The notes under the pieces: generated by a model
Database searches by the model: none
What the model was told of the DNA's origin: nothing
Seen by the model: the letters and a program-made list of their open reading frames with translations, nothing else
NCBI GenBank assembly: GCA_964643355.1
Contig: CAZXPW010000015.1
Span: 1 to 64,000, forward strand
DNA: 64,000 nucleotides
Direction of reading: 5' to 3'
DNA from: FEN-1350 sp964643355
GTDB lineage: Bacteria > Planctomycetota > Phycisphaerae > Sedimentisphaerales > Anaerohalosphaeraceae
Made by a program: the position numbers and the translations under genes
Shown: piece after piece, positions 24,376-33,129 of the stretch
Numbering within the stretch: position 1 is the stretch's first letter
Layout: the number at the start of each line of letters is the position of its first letter

Positions 24376-24411
24376 ATTTTCAATTTCCGATTTTCGATTT
24401 TCAATTGGACA
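24372..24411. repeat. Low-complexity TTTTCAATTTCCGATTTTCG intergenic repeat
   Basis: A roughly 40-base run of ATTTTCAATT/CCGATTTTCGATT units begins at the stop of the large cytochrome gene and ends before the next start. It keeps a frame open by chance (MNFQFPIFDFQ), but it is intergenic repeat sequence like those at 14791 and 17336. Confidence 0.55.
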
Positions 24412-24443
24412 ACAGGATCAGACTATCGAAGGGTATCCGGCAA

Positions 24444-26279
24444 ATGCGTATAGGGATAATATTTTCGGCGGTCATGGGGATTGGAGGGCTGATCGGAACA
24501 GCGACGGCAGCGTCGGAGTATTTGTCTCCGCAGGATGTGGTTGCCTCGGATGACGGGAAGGTTTTGTATCTTTCGCTGGCGACGGCTGATGCAGTGGGGG
24601 TGTTTGACCTTGCCTCCGGCAAGCTGGTTACGACGATTCAGACGCCTGGCGCACCGGCGGGAATGGCTCTGGATGCCAAGTCCAATCGGCTGTATGTCGC
24701 CATCGCGAAGGTCACGGGCTGCCTTTGCGCGATCGATTTGGCGACAGGGGCCGTGGCAGGGACGATTTCGGTCGGCCATACTCCGGGGGCCGTGGCGATG
24801 TCACCCGACGGCAAGGTCCTGTATGTGTGCAATCGATTTTCGAATTCGGTTTCGGTTGTTGATCCGGCTTCTCAAACGGTCGTAGCGACAATCTCCGTGT
24901 TGCGGGAACCCGTGGCGGCAGCGCTGACGATTGACGGCAAGTGGTTGTATGTCTGCAATCTGTTACCGGTGGGACCAGCCGATGGAGACATTACGGCGGC
25001 ATCCCTGTCGGTAATCGATACCGCGGCCCGGAAGGTAGCCCGGGAGATCCGATTGCCCAACGGCAGCACGACCGTTCGCGGGATCGCCCTGTCTCCGGAT
25101 GGCAAGTTCGCATATGCGTCGCATGTTCTTGCCCGATACCAGTTGCCCACGACGCAACTGGAACGAGGTTGGATGAACACCAACGCGGTAAGCGTGATCG
25201 ATGTGGCGACACAATCACTGGTTAACACGGTGCTGGTGGACGAGGTGGATCTGGGCGGGGCCAATCCGTGGGCGGTGGCTTGCAGCGGCGATGGCAAGTG
25301 GCTGTGTGTGACTCATGCGGGAACGCATGAGGTGAGCGTGATTGACCGGGCGGGGTTGCATGATCGTCTGGGAAAGGCGGCGGCGGGCCAGAAGGTGACC
25401 GATGCGACCAGCAGCGGCGAGGAGGTGCCGAACGATCTGGCGTTTCTGGTGGATCTTCGCAGGCGGATCAAGCTGTCTGGGAATGGGCCGCGAGGGATTG
25501 TGCTGGTGGGCAACCAGGCATGGGTGACGGAGTACTTTTCGGATTCGATCGCGAGGGTCGATCTGGAGTCGGCCAAACGGAACGGCACGCTCTCCATCCC
25601 GCTGCAAGAAACCAAACCGATCACGACGGTGCGCAAAGGGGAGATGTTTTTTCATGACGCGGGACTGTGCTTTCAACATTGGCAAAGCTGCGCCAGTTGC
25701 CATCCGGGGGAGGCCCGTGTGGACGGTTTGAACTGGGATTTGCTTAACGACGGCATCGGCAATCCGAAGAGTTCCAAGAGCATGCTGTTGGCGCACCAGA
25801 CGCCGCCGGCGATGATCTCCGGCGTTCGGGGCAGCGCCGAGGCGGCGGTGCGGGCGGGAATCCGCGGGATTCAATTCGCGGTTCGGCCGGAAGAAGACGC
25901 CGTCGCGATCGATGAGTATCTTAAATTGCTCAAACCGGTTCCGAGTCCGTATCGGGTGGAAGGACAATTGTCGGCCCGGGCCAAGCGGGGGCAAGTCCTG
26001 TTTCAAAAGGCCGGATGCGCCGTGTGCCATCCCGAACCGCTGTTTACCAACCTCAAGGAGTACAATGTGGGGACGGGAAAGGAGCGTGAAGTCCATACGG
26101 AATTCGACACGCCGACCCTGGTGGAGGTCTGGCGAACGGGACCGTATCTGCATGACGGGCGAGCCGCGACGATCCGGGAGATGTTGACGAGTTTCAATCG
26201 AGAGGACAAGCACGGAAAAACTTCGGGGCTTTCGGCGGAGGAAATCGAGGATCTGGCGGAATATGTGCTGTCGCTGTAA
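24444..26279 (+). CDS. Exported YVTN beta-propeller fused to a di-haem cytochrome c peroxidase-like domain
   Basis: 611 residues from ATG 24444, where a clear signal peptide begins (MRIGIIFSAVMGIGGLIGTA). Residues about 30-370 are a YVTN-type seven-bladed propeller with repeated SPDGKxLYVCNRFSNSVSV-type units. Residues about 385-611 are a MauG/cytochrome c peroxidase-like domain with haem motifs CASCH (416-420) and CAVCH (525-529) and the C-terminal TGPYLHDGRAATIREML. Upstream in-frame starts fall inside the low-complexity repeat and were not used. It follows the HZS-alpha-like gene by 68 bases and probably shares its transcript. A periplasmic redox role is likely, with unknown substrate. Confidence 0.85.
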   Translation: MRIGIIFSAVMGIGGLIGTATAASEYLSPQDVVASDDGKVLYLSLATADAVGVFDLASGKLVTTIQTPGAPAGMALDAKSNRLYVAIAKVTGCLCAIDLATGAVAGTISVGHTPGAVAMSPDGKVLYVCNRFSNSVSVVDPASQTVVATISVLREPVAAALTIDGKWLYVCNLLPVGPADGDITAASLSVIDTAARKVAREIRLPNGSTTVRGIALSPDGKFAYASHVLARYQLPTTQLERGWMNTNAVSVIDVATQSLVNTVLVDEVDLGGANPWAVACSGDGKWLCVTHAGTHEVSVIDRAGLHDRLGKAAAGQKVTDATSSGEEVPNDLAFLVDLRRRIKLSGNGPRGIVLVGNQAWVTEYFSDSIARVDLESAKRNGTLSIPLQETKPITTVRKGEMFFHDAGLCFQHWQSCASCHPGEARVDGLNWDLLNDGIGNPKSSKSMLLAHQTPPAMISGVRGSAEAAVRAGIRGIQFAVRPEEDAVAIDEYLKLLKPVPSPYRVEGQLSARAKRGQVLFQKAGCAVCHPEPLFTNLKEYNVGTGKEREVHTEFDTPTLVEVWRTGPYLHDGRAATIREMLTSFNREDKHGKTSGLSAEEIEDLAEYVLSL

Positions 26280-26463
26280 ATGATTTCGGATATGGGAGAT
26301 GGGATTTTGGAAGCTCGCCGGTCACCCATGAGACGAGACCCGGCACCGAGGCGGAACCGACAAGCATCCGGACTGCCGAATTCATTATCGTGAGCCAAGA
26401 GAAATGACCCACCCGATTCGTCAAGGTTTGGCGGATCGTGACAGGATCGAACGGAAGGAACCA

Positions 26464-28641
26464 ATGAACGATACAGGGACTACGGAGACGCCGTTTCTGC
26501 GGCAACTGACCGAATCGCAGAGGAAGGCGGTGTTGCACAAGGATGGGCCTTTGCTGGTGCTGGCAGGGCCGGGCAGCGGCAAGACGCGGGTGATAACCTG
26601 TCGGATAGCGGCTTTGATTCATGCGGGCGTTGAACCGCGGCGGATCTGCGCAATCACTTTCACCAATAAGGCCGCCGAGGAGATGCGTCGAAGGGTGGAA
26701 GCGATGGGGTATTCGAACTTGGTTCATGTGAGCACTTTTCACTCGCTGTGCGTTCGAATCCTGCGGCGGTATGGTCCAAGTGTCGGTATCCGGGACAACT
26801 TCAGCATTTATGACGAGGCGGATCAGACGCGGTGTATCAAGGAGGCGATCGCGGGTGCGGATTTGAGCAGCAGTCAATTTTCTCCGGGAAAGGTACTGGG
26901 AACGATTTCCCAGTGCAAAAATGACCTGGAAATGCCGGATGAACTGGACGAGCGGGCCGGGGGGTATTATGAGAAATGCGTCGTCAAGATCTATCGGGGG
27001 TATCAGAACCTGCTGGCGGGCAAGAACGCGCTGGATTTTGACGATCTGCTGGTGCGGACGGCCCTTCTGCTGCGGGATCGGGACGATATTCGCGGGGAGT
27101 TGGGCCGGAGATTTCGGTATTTGCTGGTCGATGAATACCAGGATACCAACCACGCCCAATATCAGATTGCCAAGGGGTTGGCGCTGGAGCACCGGAATAT
27201 CTGCGTAACGGGGGATCCGGATCAGTCGATTTACCGCTGGAGGGGAGCGGATATCGGCAATATTCTGGCGTTCGAGAAGGACTGGCCCCAGGCCGTGGTC
27301 GTTCGGCTGGAAGAAAATTTCCGGTCCCGGCCTCGGATCCTGGCGGCGGCGGACCGACTGATCGCCAACAATACCCGGCGCAAGGAGAAAAAACTGATTG
27401 CCGTTCGCGAGGGGGGCAAGGAATTGCGATTGATCTCCTGCGACGACGAAACCACCGAGGCCGAACGGATCGCCGAACGAATCGCCGAACTGATTCGAGA
27501 GGGGATTAAACCCGGACAGATCGCCGTGTTCTATCGTATCAACGCGATGAGCCGGCCCATTGAAGAACAGCTTATCCGCGGTCGGATCCCGTACCAGGTG
27601 GTGCGGGGCGTGGAATTCTATGAGCGAAAAGAGATCCGCGACATGCTGGGGTATCTGCGGTTGCTTGCCAATCCGGAGGATGATCTGGCGTTTCTTCGGG
27701 CGGTCAACAGTCACCCGCGGGGCATCGGACAGACAACCCTGGATCGATTGAGCGCTTGTGCGCAGCGGCAGGGATGTTCCCTGTGGTCGGCGGCGACAAA
27801 GGTCGCGACACTGGAGGGAATCCCCCGGGCGGCGCAGGCGAAGATTGCGGCGTTTGTCGCGCAGATTGAGCCGTTGCGGTCCGAGATCGCCGGACCGGTG
27901 GCGCCGCTGCTGGAGAAGGTTCTGGAGGTCAGCGGTTATCAAGTCCATCTTCGGCAGGGGGGCGACAAGGAGGAAGGAGCGATGGAGAACCTGGACGAAC
28001 TGATCAGTGCGGCGGCTTTGTATGACAAGCAGGCCGAAAGCCCATCTTTGGTGGATTATCTCCAGTCAATCGCTTTGTACAGCGATACGGACGCCTTCGA
28101 TCCGGAAGCGGGCAAAGTATCCCTGATGACGCTGCATGCGGCCAAGGGATTGGAATTCGAGCATGTGTTTATCGCGGGCCTGGAAGAGGGGATTCTGCCG
28201 CATGAGCGATGCCTGGAATCTTCGGAGGAGATCGAGGAAGAGCGGCGGCTGTGTTTTGTGGGGATTACGAGGGCCAAGGACGAATTGACCCTGACCCTGG
28301 CTCGGCATCGCACGCTGCGGGGGCAGTTTCTGCGGACGGTTCCGTCTCCGTTTTTGTACGAGATGGGATTTTCTTCGCAGGATCTGGAGGCGGTGAATGA
28401 CTGGGACGGAACCGAGGATGCCGACATGGATCGGGACGAATTGTCGGAAGAGATTGACGACTCCGGGACGAAATCGCGGTTTCGGATCAATGAACTGGTG
28501 CAGCATTCCACTTTCGGAATGGGCCGGGTCAAGGAATTTGTCGATCTGGGCGAGGACAGTATTGTCGTCGTGAAATTCAACAGCGGTCAACTCAAATCGC
28601 TGATGACGCGATACGCCAAACTGCAAAGGGTGAATTCATGA
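26464..28641 (+). CDS. pcrA: ATP-dependent DNA helicase, UvrD/PcrA family
   Basis: 725 residues, SF1A helicase. Motif I is AGPGSGKTR (34-42), motif II is LLVDEYQDTN, and GDPDQSIYRWRGA and the C-terminal MTLHAAKGLEFEHVF and VGITRAKDEL are all present. The C-terminal RINELVQHSTFGMGRVKEF is the tudor-like PcrA tail that contacts RNA polymerase. ATG 26464 follows GGAAGGA; an upstream start would add 20 residues with no similarity. It acts in nucleotide excision repair and fork maintenance. It overlaps the NUDIX gene by ATGA. Confidence 0.93.
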   Translation: MNDTGTTETPFLRQLTESQRKAVLHKDGPLLVLAGPGSGKTRVITCRIAALIHAGVEPRRICAITFTNKAAEEMRRRVEAMGYSNLVHVSTFHSLCVRILRRYGPSVGIRDNFSIYDEADQTRCIKEAIAGADLSSSQFSPGKVLGTISQCKNDLEMPDELDERAGGYYEKCVVKIYRGYQNLLAGKNALDFDDLLVRTALLLRDRDDIRGELGRRFRYLLVDEYQDTNHAQYQIAKGLALEHRNICVTGDPDQSIYRWRGADIGNILAFEKDWPQAVVVRLEENFRSRPRILAAADRLIANNTRRKEKKLIAVREGGKELRLISCDDETTEAERIAERIAELIREGIKPGQIAVFYRINAMSRPIEEQLIRGRIPYQVVRGVEFYERKEIRDMLGYLRLLANPEDDLAFLRAVNSHPRGIGQTTLDRLSACAQRQGCSLWSAATKVATLEGIPRAAQAKIAAFVAQIEPLRSEIAGPVAPLLEKVLEVSGYQVHLRQGGDKEEGAMENLDELISAAALYDKQAESPSLVDYLQSIALYSDTDAFDPEAGKVSLMTLHAAKGLEFEHVFIAGLEEGILPHERCLESSEEIEEERRLCFVGITRAKDELTLTLARHRTLRGQFLRTVPSPFLYEMGFSSQDLEAVNDWDGTEDADMDRDELSEEIDDSGTKSRFRINELVQHSTFGMGRVKEFVDLGEDSIVVVKFNSGQLKSLMTRYAKLQRVNS

Positions 28642-29192
28642 AAACCAACGATCCCCAGCGTGAAGTCGTATGGACCGGGCGGTTTCTGGATGTGGTTCGG
28701 GTCAACCGGTGGGAATTCGTTCAGCGAAAGAACATCACGGGGATCGTGGGAATTGTGCCGATAACCGACGATGGCAAGTTGGTGCTTTTAGAGCAGTACC
28801 GCCCGCCGATGGGGGGCAAAGTGATCGAGTTGCCGGCGGGATTGGTGGGAGATATTCCGGGCAAACAAGCCGAACCGCTGGAGGAGGCGGCCCGGCGGGA
28901 ATTGCACGAGGAGACGGGGTACGAGGCCCGGCGGATGGAACTTTTGTTCGAGGGGTGCGTGACGCCGGGGTTGTGCGACGAGACGATTTCCTTTTTTCTG
29001 GCGACGGGACTTCGCAAGACTGCCGACGGCGGGGGCGACGAGACCGAAGATATTGTCGTTCATGAAATCCCCCTGGGGGCGGCGATGGATTTTCTGGACG
29101 GACAGCGACAACGAGGATTGTTCATCGATCTGAAAGTGTATTCGGCGATGTATTTTCTCCAGAAGGAAATCGAAGAACGGAGGGAGGATTGA
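28638..29192 (+). CDS. NUDIX hydrolase, ADP-ribose pyrophosphatase-like
   Basis: 184 residues. The NUDIX box is intact around EEAARRELHEETGYEA, preceded by VIELPAGLVG. The preceding strand VVLLEQYRPP-like segment (LVLLEQYRPPMGGKVIEL) is typical of the ADP-ribose/NDP-sugar pyrophosphatase subgroup. It is translationally coupled to pcrA and only two bases from the next gene, so it may act in nucleotide housekeeping. The substrate is not certain. Confidence 0.88.
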   Translation: MKTNDPQREVVWTGRFLDVVRVNRWEFVQRKNITGIVGIVPITDDGKLVLLEQYRPPMGGKVIELPAGLVGDIPGKQAEPLEEAARRELHEETGYEARRMELLFEGCVTPGLCDETISFFLATGLRKTADGGGDETEDIVVHEIPLGAAMDFLDGQRQRGLFIDLKVYSAMYFLQKEIEERRED

Positions 29193-29194
29193 AT

Positions 29195-29758
29195 ATGGAC
29201 ATTGTATTCCTAAGAACGCCATTGTCTGACTTATCGATCCAGACGCTGCGGGCCGGGACGGATGTCCGCCTCAGCGGCATCGTGTATTCGGCGAGAGATA
29301 AGGCGCATCAGCGATTGTGCGGCCTTCTTGAAACGGGTCAAGCTCTGCCGATGGACCTGCGTGGGCAGGTGATCTATTTTGTCGGGCCGACGCCGGCCCC
29401 GAACGGACGGCCGATTGGCGCGGCGGGACCGACAACCTCGGCGCGCATGGATGCGTTTAGCCCGAAATTGCTTTCGGTCGGGTTGAAGGGGATGATCGGC
29501 AAGGGATATCGCAATGATCGGGTTCGGGACGCCCTTCGGAAATACGGGGCGGTGCATTTTTCCACGCTTGGCGGGGCGGGTGCCCTGTTGAGCAAACATA
29601 TCGTATCGGCGGAAATCGTGGCGTATGAGGATCTGGGGACCGAGGCGATTCGCCGGCTGGAATTGGTGGATTTTCCGTGCATCGTGGCGTATGATGCTTT
29701 CGGCGGGAGCGTGTATGAGGCCGTGGAGTCGCAGAATCGTTTCGCGGCGGAGTCGTAA
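29195..29758 (+). CDS. Fumarate hydratase class I beta-domain protein
   Basis: 187 residues from ATG 29195 after GGAGGGAGG; a TTG at 29189 is possible. It matches the C-terminal (beta) half of class I fumarase/L(+)-tartrate dehydratase: VRLSGIVYSARDKAHQRLC, YFVGPTPAPNG, GAAGPTTSARMD and GLKGMIGKG. The alpha subunit, which holds the 4Fe-4S cluster, is not in the window. Beta subunits need alpha for hydratase activity, so the partner must be elsewhere, or this is an orphan. Confidence 0.85.
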   Translation: MDIVFLRTPLSDLSIQTLRAGTDVRLSGIVYSARDKAHQRLCGLLETGQALPMDLRGQVIYFVGPTPAPNGRPIGAAGPTTSARMDAFSPKLLSVGLKGMIGKGYRNDRVRDALRKYGAVHFSTLGGAGALLSKHIVSAEIVAYEDLGTEAIRRLELVDFPCIVAYDAFGGSVYEAVESQNRFAAES

Positions 29759-29782
29759 CGGGATTTCAAGCGGGAGTCGAAT

Positions 29783-30829
29783 TTGAAAGTCGCATTTGTC
29801 GGGTTGATGCAGTCGGGCAAGAGTACGCTGCTGGCGGCGGTGAGCGGAAGGTCGCTATCGCAATCGGGTTCGGTGAACATCGAGGAACTGATCGTTCCGG
29901 TTCCGGACGAGCGATTGGACTGGCTGACGAAGCTGTATCAACCGCACAAGACGGTCCATGCGACGGTGGATTGCCTGGACCTGCCGGGATTGTCGTTTGC
30001 CGATGAACACGGGCGTTCGGCGGCACGACGGCTGTTGTCACAGGTGCGAACGGTGGATCTGTTCGTGCTGGTGGTGGGGGCGTATGCGGCCGATTCGGAT
30101 CCAATACGGGATCTGAACACCCTACGCACTGAGTTGTTGCTGGCGGATCTGGAATTGGTGTGCACGCGAATCGAACGGCTGGACAAGCAGGTCCACAAGC
30201 CGTCAAAGACACAAGCCCAGGACAGGGCGGAGTTGGAGCTGCAGAAACGGCTGCAGGAGGCGATCGAATCGGAAAAGCCGATTCGCACGGCGATTGACAA
30301 TGAACAGGAGCTGGCGATCATCAAGTCGCTGGGTTTTTTCACGGTCAAGCCGATGGTCGTGGTGATCAATGTGGCGGAGAACCAGCGGGATCGAACCTTC
30401 GATGTATCTCGGGGAATCGATCCGGAAACGCGGGTGGTCACGCTGTGCGCACCGCTGGAATATGAACTGTCGCAACTGGACGAGGGCAGTCGCGGGGAAT
30501 TCATGGCGGATCTGGGGATCACGCGACCCGCGGCGGTGCAGTTCATGCAAAGTTGTTACGCAACCCTGGGATTGATCAGCTTTTTAACGGTGGGCAAGGA
30601 CGAGGTGCGGGCCTGGCCGATTCCGAAGGGAACTACGGCCCACGACGCGGCGGGAAAGGTGCACAGCGATATCAAGCGGGGATTCATCCGGGCTGAAACG
30701 ATTGCCTATGCCGATCTGCGCCACTATGGAGACGAAAAGAGTTGCAAGGCGGCCGGTAAGATGCGGCTGGAAGGTAAAGGGTATATCGTACAGGACGGTG
30801 ACATTATCTGTTACCGATTTAATGTTTAA
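29783..30829 (+). CDS. ychF: YchF/OBG-like translation-associated ATPase
   Basis: 348 residues, slightly shorter than the usual 363. P-loop GLMQSGKST replaces the canonical GLPNVGKST. Switch II is DCLDLPGLS. INVAEN gives the NxxE motif in place of NKxD, the mark of ATP-preferring Ola1/YchF proteins. The C-terminal TGS-like domain is well conserved: VRAWPIPKGTTAHDAAG, AGKMRLEGKGYIVQDGD and CYRFNV at the end. The best start is TTG 29783 after GGGAG. The altered G1 motif marks it as a divergent paralogue, and a canonical YchF may exist elsewhere. Confidence 0.88.
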   Translation: MKVAFVGLMQSGKSTLLAAVSGRSLSQSGSVNIEELIVPVPDERLDWLTKLYQPHKTVHATVDCLDLPGLSFADEHGRSAARRLLSQVRTVDLFVLVVGAYAADSDPIRDLNTLRTELLLADLELVCTRIERLDKQVHKPSKTQAQDRAELELQKRLQEAIESEKPIRTAIDNEQELAIIKSLGFFTVKPMVVVINVAENQRDRTFDVSRGIDPETRVVTLCAPLEYELSQLDEGSRGEFMADLGITRPAAVQFMQSCYATLGLISFLTVGKDEVRAWPIPKGTTAHDAAGKVHSDIKRGFIRAETIAYADLRHYGDEKSCKAAGKMRLEGKGYIVQDGDIICYRFNV

Positions 30830-30898
30830 ACCCGGGTCGGACATACGGAGGTTACGACGGGTTTTTCGCCGATCCGCGAGTTCATGAAGGGGTGGCAC

Positions 30899-31537
30899 AT
30901 GGTCAAATATCCCATTTTTCTCAACCTTGTGGGACGCAAAGCGGTCGTCGTTGGCGCCGGCTCCGTCGGAATTCGCAAGGCGCAGGCGTTGGTCGAAACC
31001 GGAGCCCGGGTGGTCGTGGTCGCGCCGCGGTTGGATCCGGATTTTTCGAGTTTGGCCAATCGGACGAATGTGGAGGTGATTCAGGCGAAGTATTCGAAAG
31101 AATACCTGGCCGGGGCGATTCTGGCGATCGCGGCGACAAACGATCCCGAGATCAACTTGAAGATCTATCACGATTGCCAGACGCTGGAAGTCCTGTGCAA
31201 TGTGGTTGATGTTCCGGAGTTGTGCGACTTCTTTGTTCCGGCGGTCGTTCAGCGGGGCTCTTTGCAGATCGCCGTCAGCACCGATGGGAACTGCCCGGCG
31301 TACGCAGGGCATGTTCGTCGCAAGCTCGAAGCGATGTTTACCGAAGATCACGGCCGTTTTGTGGAAGACCTGGAAACCCTGCGTCGGCGGTTGATCCAGA
31401 TCCAACCGGATGCCGAGCGGCGCAAGGCCCTGCTCGACCGTCTGGTGTCGGACGAATCCCTGAATTTTTACATTCGGCAAGGCGCCGAGGCCTGGAAAAG
31501 CCGGGCAGAATCCTGGATCACTCCCTCGAGCAAATGA
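30899..31537 (+). CDS. Precorrin-2 dehydrogenase / sirohydrochlorin ferrochelatase-like (CysG N-domain)
   Basis: 212 residues from ATG 30899 behind AAGGGG. The Rossmann motif is VVVGAGSVGIRKAQALVETG, followed by AATNDPEINLKIYHDC and CNVVDVPELCDFFVPAVVQR. PAYAGHVRRKLEAMF marks the start of the dimerisation domain. It resembles the Met8/SirC family, which oxidises precorrin-2 to sirohydrochlorin with NAD, toward siroheme or haem via the alternative pathway. No haem genes are adjacent here, although a haem-protein-rich genome would need it. Confidence 0.87.
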   Translation: MVKYPIFLNLVGRKAVVVGAGSVGIRKAQALVETGARVVVVAPRLDPDFSSLANRTNVEVIQAKYSKEYLAGAILAIAATNDPEINLKIYHDCQTLEVLCNVVDVPELCDFFVPAVVQRGSLQIAVSTDGNCPAYAGHVRRKLEAMFTEDHGRFVEDLETLRRRLIQIQPDAERRKALLDRLVSDESLNFYIRQGAEAWKSRAESWITPSSK

Positions 31538-31603
31538 TCTTCGTCCGGTCCGGTTCTCCGGGATTTTTGTTGAGCCCTTTCCTTCGGCGAGGGCATCCTG
31601 CGG

Positions 31604-32071
31604 TCAGCGACGGTCCAATTCGGCAAAGTCCGAGGCATCAAGACAGGCGTCGGTATCGTTGATTTGTTGCAGAATCGACAAGCGGGTTTCATCCGCTTTG
31701 ATCTGGTTGAGAAGGAGCAGCATTTCCTTTTTGGCGGCGCAGGAAAACCGGTCGCTGTCAATCAGATTGGAGAGGACTTCTTGCTTATCCTCGTCCAGAT
31801 ACAGGCCCTTCATGGCCTTGCGGACGAGGTAAACCTGTTCTTGTGCCGAGAGGTTGTCCCGCTGGGACAGGGTGACGAACCCCTCGTGTTTGGCCGAATC
31901 GCTCTTGAGATTACCGACGGCGTCAATCTCCAGAATTGTCGTTTCGGTTTTCAGATCTTTTTTGCCCGCGAACCATCCTCCCATCGGATCGCCGGAGAGA
32001 TCCATTCCGTTGTCGCAACCCGACAAACCGATCCAGCCCAGAACCATTCCCGCCAACAGCAACCGTTTCAT
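31604..32071 (-). CDS. Small lipoprotein of unknown function
   Basis: 155 residues. The lipobox LSGC (cysteine 19) follows a short hydrophobic signal segment, so it is probably a membrane-anchored lipoprotein. The rest is helical and charged, with NLKSDSAKHEGFVTLSQRDN and a C-terminal ADETRLSILQQINDTDACLD. I do not recognise a family. It converges with the dehydrogenase gene and has its own reading frame with good codon use. Confidence 0.65.
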   Translation of the reverse strand: MKRLLLAGMVLGWIGLSGCDNGMDLSGDPMGGWFAGKKDLKTETTILEIDAVGNLKSDSAKHEGFVTLSQRDNLSAQEQVYLVRKAMKGLYLDEDKQEVLSNLIDSDRFSCAAKKEMLLLLNQIKADETRLSILQQINDTDACLDASDFAELDRR

Positions 32072-32212
32072 ACGAATCCTTTCCTTTCGATTCCGTTGAA
32101 TGCGGAGGCATTATACGCGGATGAACCCGCAAGTCCAATTGAAAAATTCGCGCGATGCGGACGGATTTGGGTCGGCCGCGGAACGAGGGCAGAGAACGGG
32201 AGAATGACGAAG

Positions 32213-32623
32213 TTATTGCAGTGACTCGCTCGGAACCAGGCCGAGCTTGGACAGTTCTTTTTCTAGAACCTCATCCCGGACGGGTTTAATGATAAAGCCG
32301 TTGGCCCCGTTTCGAAAGGCGTGCATGATATTGTCGGCGTCGCCGAGGGCCGAAACCATAACCACTTTGGCTGTTTTTCCGGCGTCAAGATCAAATTCTT
32401 TTTCCAGTTGACGGATTTCGCGGAGGGTTTCATGGCCATCCATATCGGGCATCATGATATCCAACAGGATCAAATCAAACGGATTCCCCTCCTCCAGAGA
32501 CTGACGAACGGCCTCCACGGCCAGCAATCCATTGGGGGATTCAAAACATCGTCCGTACTTGGACATGCAAACCCGCAAGAGTTTGCAGGAGGTTGCATCA
32601 TCTTCGACGATCAGACACTTCAT
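32213..32623 (-). CDS. Single-domain response regulator (CheY-like)
   Basis: 136 residues forming only a receiver domain. The acidic pair is in CLIVEDDATS, the phospho-accepting aspartate in LILLDIMMPDMDGHETL, the switch serine in VMVSALGD and the lysine in FIIKPV. There is no output domain, so it signals through protein contacts. No histidine kinase is nearby. It sits downstream of CBS and RRM genes on the same strand, 76 bases from the CBS gene. Confidence 0.92.
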   Translation of the reverse strand: MKCLIVEDDATSCKLLRVCMSKYGRCFESPNGLLAVEAVRQSLEEGNPFDLILLDIMMPDMDGHETLREIRQLEKEFDLDAGKTAKVVMVSALGDADNIMHAFRNGANGFIIKPVRDEVLEKELSKLGLVPSESLQ

Positions 32624-32699
32624 CGTTCAATTCTACCGACTCGATTTCCATGGACACATTCGATTCTCCGATCCTTTCGCCGTTGTGGGAAGACGACAT

Positions 32700-33098
32700 T
32701 CAATCCGGCAGTTCCTGATGCTTGAGTTTGAGAATCGCCCGGATTACATCGCTGGTGCTGGCAATCCCGGCCAATCGGCCGCGTTCGGTGATGGGGATCC
32801 GGCGGAAAGGATATTGCATCAGACAATCGCAGATATCGATCAGATTGGCGTTGACATCGAAACTAATAATCTTCCGATTCATGTAATCCGCCACGGTTTT
32901 CTCGGCCCGGTCTTCCTTTTCATACAGGAGGCGAAGCACATCTTTTTCGGAAACCAGGCCGACCAGCCGAAGGTCTTCATCGACGACCGGCAGGGCGGTG
33001 ATATTCCGATTGGCCAAAATGCGGATGGCGTCGTAGATCGGCATGTCCTCTCGCGTACAGATGACGGCCTGCGTCATAAAGTCTCTGGTTTTGAACAT
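32700..33098 (-). CDS. Two-CBS-domain protein
   Basis: 132 residues made of two CBS motifs: MTQAVICTREDMPIYDAIRI with VGLVSEKDVLRLL, and MNRKIISFDVNANLIDICD with AGIASTSDVIRA. These stand-alone pairs bind adenine nucleotides and act as energy-sensing modules. The start ATG 33098 lies 31 bases after the RRM gene, so the two are probably co-transcribed. Confidence 0.9.
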   Translation of the reverse strand: MFKTRDFMTQAVICTREDMPIYDAIRILANRNITALPVVDEDLRLVGLVSEKDVLRLLYEKEDRAEKTVADYMNRKIISFDVNANLIDICDCLMQYPFRRIPITERGRLAGIASTSDVIRAILKLKHQELPD

Positions 33099-33129
33099 GG
33101 GGGATTCCTTCGCTCAAATCGTGATCGGA

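Noticed and set aside
24372..24443. Earlier start for the YVTN protein (MNFQFPIFDFQ)
   Set aside because: The extra residues are translated low-complexity repeat and would sit before a good signal peptide.
20383..26279. Hydrazine synthase (anammox) locus
   Set aside because: Only the alpha-like architecture is seen; beta/gamma subunits and hydrazine dehydrogenase are absent, and an FGE fusion is not a feature of the anammox enzyme.
26280..26463. Possible riboswitch before pcrA
   Set aside because: Short complementary strings exist but I could not fit a known riboswitch or a T-box, and no alignment was available.
26194..27948. 584-codon minus-strand frame opposite pcrA
   Set aside because: All helicase motifs are on the plus strand; this is a shadow frame.
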